Origin: Nanobdellota archaeon
GTDB lineage: Archaea; Nanobdellota; Nanobdellia; SCGC-AAA011-G17; GW2011-AR20
DNA: 8,949 bases
Reading direction: 5' to 3'
NCBI GenBank assembly: GCA_018819375.1
Contig: JAHJQH010000038.1
Span: forward strand, 1-8,949
Below the pieces are notes generated by a model. The model saw nothing but the letters and a program-made list of their open reading frames with translations. It was not told where the DNA came from and did no database searches. Of the stretch, positions 6,564-8,949 are shown one piece after another. The position numbers were made by a program, and so were the translations under genes. Position 1 is the stretch's first letter; every line of letters begins with the position of its first letter.

Positions 6564-7080
6564 TAATTTCAATCTAATTCAATTCCCGAGCCCCGCACAA
6601 TAAAATCCAGACCAACATACCACATAAAAAGAATTTCCTACAATTCACACACCCTACACATAAACTTCTTACAAATTTCACATACCTCTCCAGTCAAACA
6701 CAGACAAAAAACCCATATAACACAATCCAACACCCACAAAAAACAACCACGCAGATATCGACAATTTACAAAACACAGATCATACCAACCTGTCAAACAC
6801 AAACCCATAACCCCACCAAAAACATCCACCACTTCAAAAAAAGATTGCTTCATTAACAACCAAACAAAAACCCACGACAACACAAATCACAACTAACACA
6901 CAGAACACAAACCTAACCCACTAAGGTAAAAAGTGAGCAGAGCGAACTCATTATCCCTTACCAACCAACAACCCACACAACGCAATCTCACCTTTCAAAA
7001 CAACAATTGCATAGATACCAACAATTCAATAAAACCCAAACAACACCACTAAGAAATAGTTAAAGGACTATAAACGATTG
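6564..7080. other. non-coding spacer, strongly G-depleted on the forward strand
   Basis: No convincing gene is seen here. The forward strand is A/C-rich with very few G: in 6661-6900 I count 10 G against 78 C. The asymmetry begins soon after the DUF4956 stop and fades near 7060. Weak internal repetition exists: AAACAACCACGCAGATATC near 6741 resembles AAACAACAATTGCATAGATA near 6997, and TCAAACACAGACAAAAAACC near 6694 resembles TCAAACACAAACCC near 6793. No tRNA, no CRISPR-like regular array and no T-rich archaeal terminator is visible. One hairpin (6922-6960) interrupts the bias. Confidence 0.8.
6922..6960. other. imperfect stem-loop inside the G-depleted spacer
   Basis: AGTGAG (6932-6937) can pair with CTCATT (6947-6952, one G-U) around a nine-base loop CAGAGCGAA. 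Outside it, TAAGG (6922-6926) pairs with CCTTA (6956-6960) across an asymmetric internal loop. It is the only G-containing cluster in several hundred bases, which makes a structured or protein-binding element more likely than chance. It could be part of a small RNA or an mRNA 3' end; no T-run follows on either strand. Confidence 0.4.
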
Positions 7081-7081
7081 A

Positions 7082-7096
7082 CGAAACTTTTATAAA
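7082..7096 (+). promoter_or_regulatory. archaeal BRE/TATA promoter of the surface-protein gene
   Basis: CGAAAC (7082-7087) followed by TTTTATAAA (7088-7096) is a good match to an archaeal BRE plus TATA box. Transcription would begin near 7118-7120, giving a leader of about 74 nt. A second TATA-like CTATAAAC at 7068-7075 could give an additional upstream start. Confidence 0.65.
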
Positions 7097-7125
7097 GGTC
7101 AAAAATTAATTCCATCATAAGAAAA

Positions 7126-7144
7126 TGGCTAAACCAATTAGCCA
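7126..7144 (+). promoter_or_regulatory. 5'-UTR hairpin just after the predicted transcription start
   Basis: TGGCTAA (7126-7132) and TTAGCCA (7138-7144) form a perfect 7-bp stem with a five-base loop ACCAA. It would lie within about 10 nt of the predicted mRNA 5' end, a position where stems can protect long-lived messages of abundant surface proteins. It could instead be an operator dyad for a DNA-binding regulator. Confidence 0.5.
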
Positions 7145-7179
7145 AATAGCTTAAATATCATAATAAAAAAAGAAAAAAA

Positions 7180-7188
7180 GGAGGAGAT
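7180..7188 (+). promoter_or_regulatory. strong ribosome binding site for the surface-protein gene
   Basis: GGAGGAGAT ends 4 nt before the ATG at 7193; its GGAGG core is 8 nt away. This is the strongest Shine-Dalgarno in the window and settles the start codon, which is immediately followed by a signal-peptide-like sequence. Confidence 0.85.
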
Positions 7189-7192
7189 ACTG

Positions 7193-8949
7193 ATGAGCAA
7201 AAAAATATTATTCACATCTATTTTAAGTTTGTTTGTTCTTTTAATTGTCGGTTATTTTGTTGTTGGAGATATAGGGACTATAGGCATAGCCACGAAAACG
7301 ACCACCACAGGAAGCAACTCGACAGTGTTCAAAGATAACAATAATATGGTACTAAACATATCTATTAGTAGATCAACAGGAGGAGACACACTTTCTAATG
7401 TAACAGCATTCAATGTAACACTAGCTAATGACATGACATTCATAGGATATGTAAGCAGCTGTAGTTCTCCTGGATTTGCAGAAACGATTGTAAATTATAG
7501 TGGTAGTCTCAATCTTGGAACTATAGCAAACACAACATGCTGGTCAGATGGAAACGCAGCAGGATGGAGTTGTTATAACAGAACTGCAACAGAAATTCAT
7601 TGTAATACAACACATCCAGGTGCAGCACTCTCAGCAGCAGGAGGACATAATAGTAGCATCATACTAAGAATAAATGTAACAACAGCAGACCTATCAACAG
7701 AAACCCAATTTACAGGATTTAACATAACTATCCTAGATGATGGTAACATAGCAAACTTCTCACTATTAAACATCACCCGTATAGATGGTCAAGCACCAAG
7801 AATCACAGAATTAAACATAACAGATGGGAATTTCACTGTATTTAATGGGACAGATGGGAATATGAATTATGGTAGCTTCAACCTCAATCCATTAAACGCA
7901 TCAAATGGGATAATAGTAAGTTCAACAGCACCACTTACAATCACGGCAAATATAGAAGACTTATTAACAGAAATAGGAAGTCTAAGACTGTATTACAATA
8001 CAAATGTTAGCAAAAATCCAGGTAATGCAACAGTGCCACACGCAGAGAATCATACTAAATATTTAACAGCAACCAAACTCTCAGCAAGTAGTGGGAATAA
8101 TAGCATACTCTATTCCTGGACAATCCCAGCAGATGACTTGCATGACGGAGCAGTAATGAGCTTCATAATTGCAACAAATGATACAACAAATCATCAGGCA
8201 AACTTAACAGGACCTGGTACAGTATTAACTCCATTCAACCTAACCATCAACAACACAATTCCAAGAATACTGAAGTGGAACATAACAGATGGAACAAATT
8301 GGGTATCTAATGCAGATGGTTATTTGTTGGATGGAACAACATACACTATGTACATAGATGTATCAGGACTCAATAACTCAGATACAAGTAAAATGTACAA
8401 TCAAAGTGTAAGAATCTACTACACAAACACAACAACTGGAAAAGTAGTGTGGAATGAGACAATAAATGCTAATAACGCATTAGGCCACGGTTTAAGAGAA
8501 CTAAACTTTTCAAATTTCTCAACATTTACACCATATGGAACAAACACTTGGAATGCAGCAATAGCAGCAAGTGATATACAATTGAGCAATGGAAATAATA
8601 TGGGGTTCGTGATAGTAGTGCAGGAAAATCCACTACATTACAACTACACAACATATGCTGCAGGACCAGGTAAGGACGGATTCAACATAACCTTAGACAG
8701 CACAGCACCAATAGGAATAACACTTACAACAACAGATGCAGATTCAATAGTAGAAACTAGTGGTTCCATAACATACACTTGTGCTGCTACAGATGCCTTA
8801 AGCGGAGTAAATTCCTATAAGTTTATCTTGGACAAACCAGGACAAGCTTCAGCAGTGACAAACGCTTATTCAACAACAGCTTCAGCGACATACACAGGAT
8901 CACAAACAAATGCAGCAGGAACATACACATTACATTGTTATGTAAAAGA
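7193..8949 (+). CDS. large secreted Ig-repeat surface protein, sequon-rich (runs off the right edge)
   Basis: 585 codons are open to the right edge with no stop. It begins MSKKILFTSILSLFVLLIVG, a signal peptide or N-terminal anchor (hydrophobic core about 5-25). Then come extracellular, Asn/Thr/Ser-rich beta domains. A first domain (about 40-195) holds a cluster of cysteines between Cys90 and Cys137. Next come three domain heads of similar form: APRITELNITDG at Pro202, IPRILKWNITDG at Pro357 and APIGITLTTTDA at Pro506. The 149-155-residue spacing points to tandem Ig-like domains. I count about 34 N-X-S/T sequons, roughly one per 17 residues, a load seen in archaeal S-layer or adhesin proteins. 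Its own BRE/TATA promoter, leader hairpin and strong ribosome binding site suggest high expression. Nearby glycosyltransferases could supply its glycans. Whether it is the S-layer protein, an adhesin or another exoprotein needs the missing C terminus. Confidence 0.85.
   Translation, partial: MSKKILFTSILSLFVLLIVGYFVVGDIGTIGIATKTTTTGSNSTVFKDNNNMVLNISISRSTGGDTLSNVTAFNVTLANDMTFIGYVSSCSSPGFAETIVNYSGSLNLGTIANTTCWSDGNAAGWSCYNRTATEIHCNTTHPGAALSAAGGHNSSIILRINVTTADLSTETQFTGFNITILDDGNIANFSLLNITRIDGQAPRITELNITDGNFTVFNGTDGNMNYGSFNLNPLNASNGIIVSSTAPLTITANIEDLLTEIGSLRLYYNTNVSKNPGNATVPHAENHTKYLTATKLSASSGNNSILYSWTIPADDLHDGAVMSFIIATNDTTNHQANLTGPGTVLTPFNLTINNTIPRILKWNITDGTNWVSNADGYLLDGTTYTMYIDVSGLNNSDTSKMYNQSVRIYYTNTTTGKVVWNETINANNALGHGLRELNFSNFSTFTPYGTNTWNAAIAASDIQLSNGNNMGFVIVVQENPLHYNYTTYAAGPGKDGFNITLDSTAPIGITLTTTDADSIVETSGSITYTCAATDALSGVNSYKFILDKPGQASAVTNAYSTTASATYTGSQTNAAGTYTLHCYVK

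Noticed and set aside
6564..6700. Rho-type terminator after the DUF4956 gene
   Set aside because: The C-over-G bias resembles a Rho loading region, but the window looks archaeal and archaea are not known to use Rho, so it is kept only as an observation.
6638..6883. 81-codon reverse-strand frame in the spacer, ending with a CxxC-x4-CxxC pattern
   Set aside because: The strand is G/T-rich, so TGT, TGG and TTT codons make Cys, Trp and Phe inevitable. It has no plausible ribosome binding site and no domain-like composition. The zinc-finger-like spacing is most likely chance.
6564..7060. CRISPR array or tRNA in the spacer
   Set aside because: There are no regularly spaced identical repeats and no cloverleaf; the repeated blocks are imperfect and irregular.
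1..8949. Insertion sequence or integrase-flanked island
   Set aside because: No transposase or integrase frame, terminal inverted repeats or tRNA attachment site is visible in the window.

Overview
The window reads as A+T-rich chromosomal DNA of an archaeon, most likely a small-genome (DPANN-type, Woesearchaeales/Pacearchaeales-like) lineage. The evidence is indirect. Arginine is mostly AGA/AGG and isoleucine often ATA. There are BRE/TATA-like boxes rather than bacterial -35/-10 promoters. Two reverse-strand genes look leaderless, with a TATA-like box about 26 nt before their ATG. The surface protein at the right end is saturated with N-glycosylation sequons. No rRNA or other taxonomic marker is present, so the assignment is an inference.

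Layout. Reverse strand, 1-1863: a 5' fragment of a GT2-family glycosyltransferase, preceded by a polytopic GT-C glycosyltransferase. These look like surface-glycan or protein-glycosylation genes. Positions 1864-1987 form a divergent promoter region with a 14-bp tandem repeat. Forward strand, 1988-6563: a tight four-gene set. It encodes a 71-aa single-pass membrane protein, a membrane-anchored CotH-like kinase-fold protein fused to a right-handed beta-helix, a VTC-type polyphosphate polymerase domain protein, and a DUF4956 membrane protein. Positions 6564-7192 are a non-coding stretch of about 630 bp, strikingly depleted of G on the forward strand, ending in a clear archaeal promoter and a 5'-UTR hairpin. 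From 7193 to the right edge runs the 5' part of a large secreted protein with about 150-residue Ig-like repeats and about 34 N-X-S/T sequons in 585 residues.

How the parts may work together. CotH, VTC and DUF4956 genes are known to me as recurrent neighbours in bacteria. Here they appear compactly, with a small membrane protein in front and a beta-helix on the CotH protein. The simplest hypothesis is an envelope module. VTC would make polyphosphate at the inner face of the membrane, DUF4956 would be its membrane partner, and the exported CotH/beta-helix protein would modify or bind something at the surface. The flanking glycosyltransferases and the sequon-dense surface protein place the module in a cell-surface neighbourhood. 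None of this function is proven by sequence.

The most notable oddities are: a degenerate acidic motif in the CotH domain; an in-frame G8 tract where a one-base slip would delete the beta-helix; short C-terminal repeats; the G-depleted spacer; and the extreme sequon density of the last gene.
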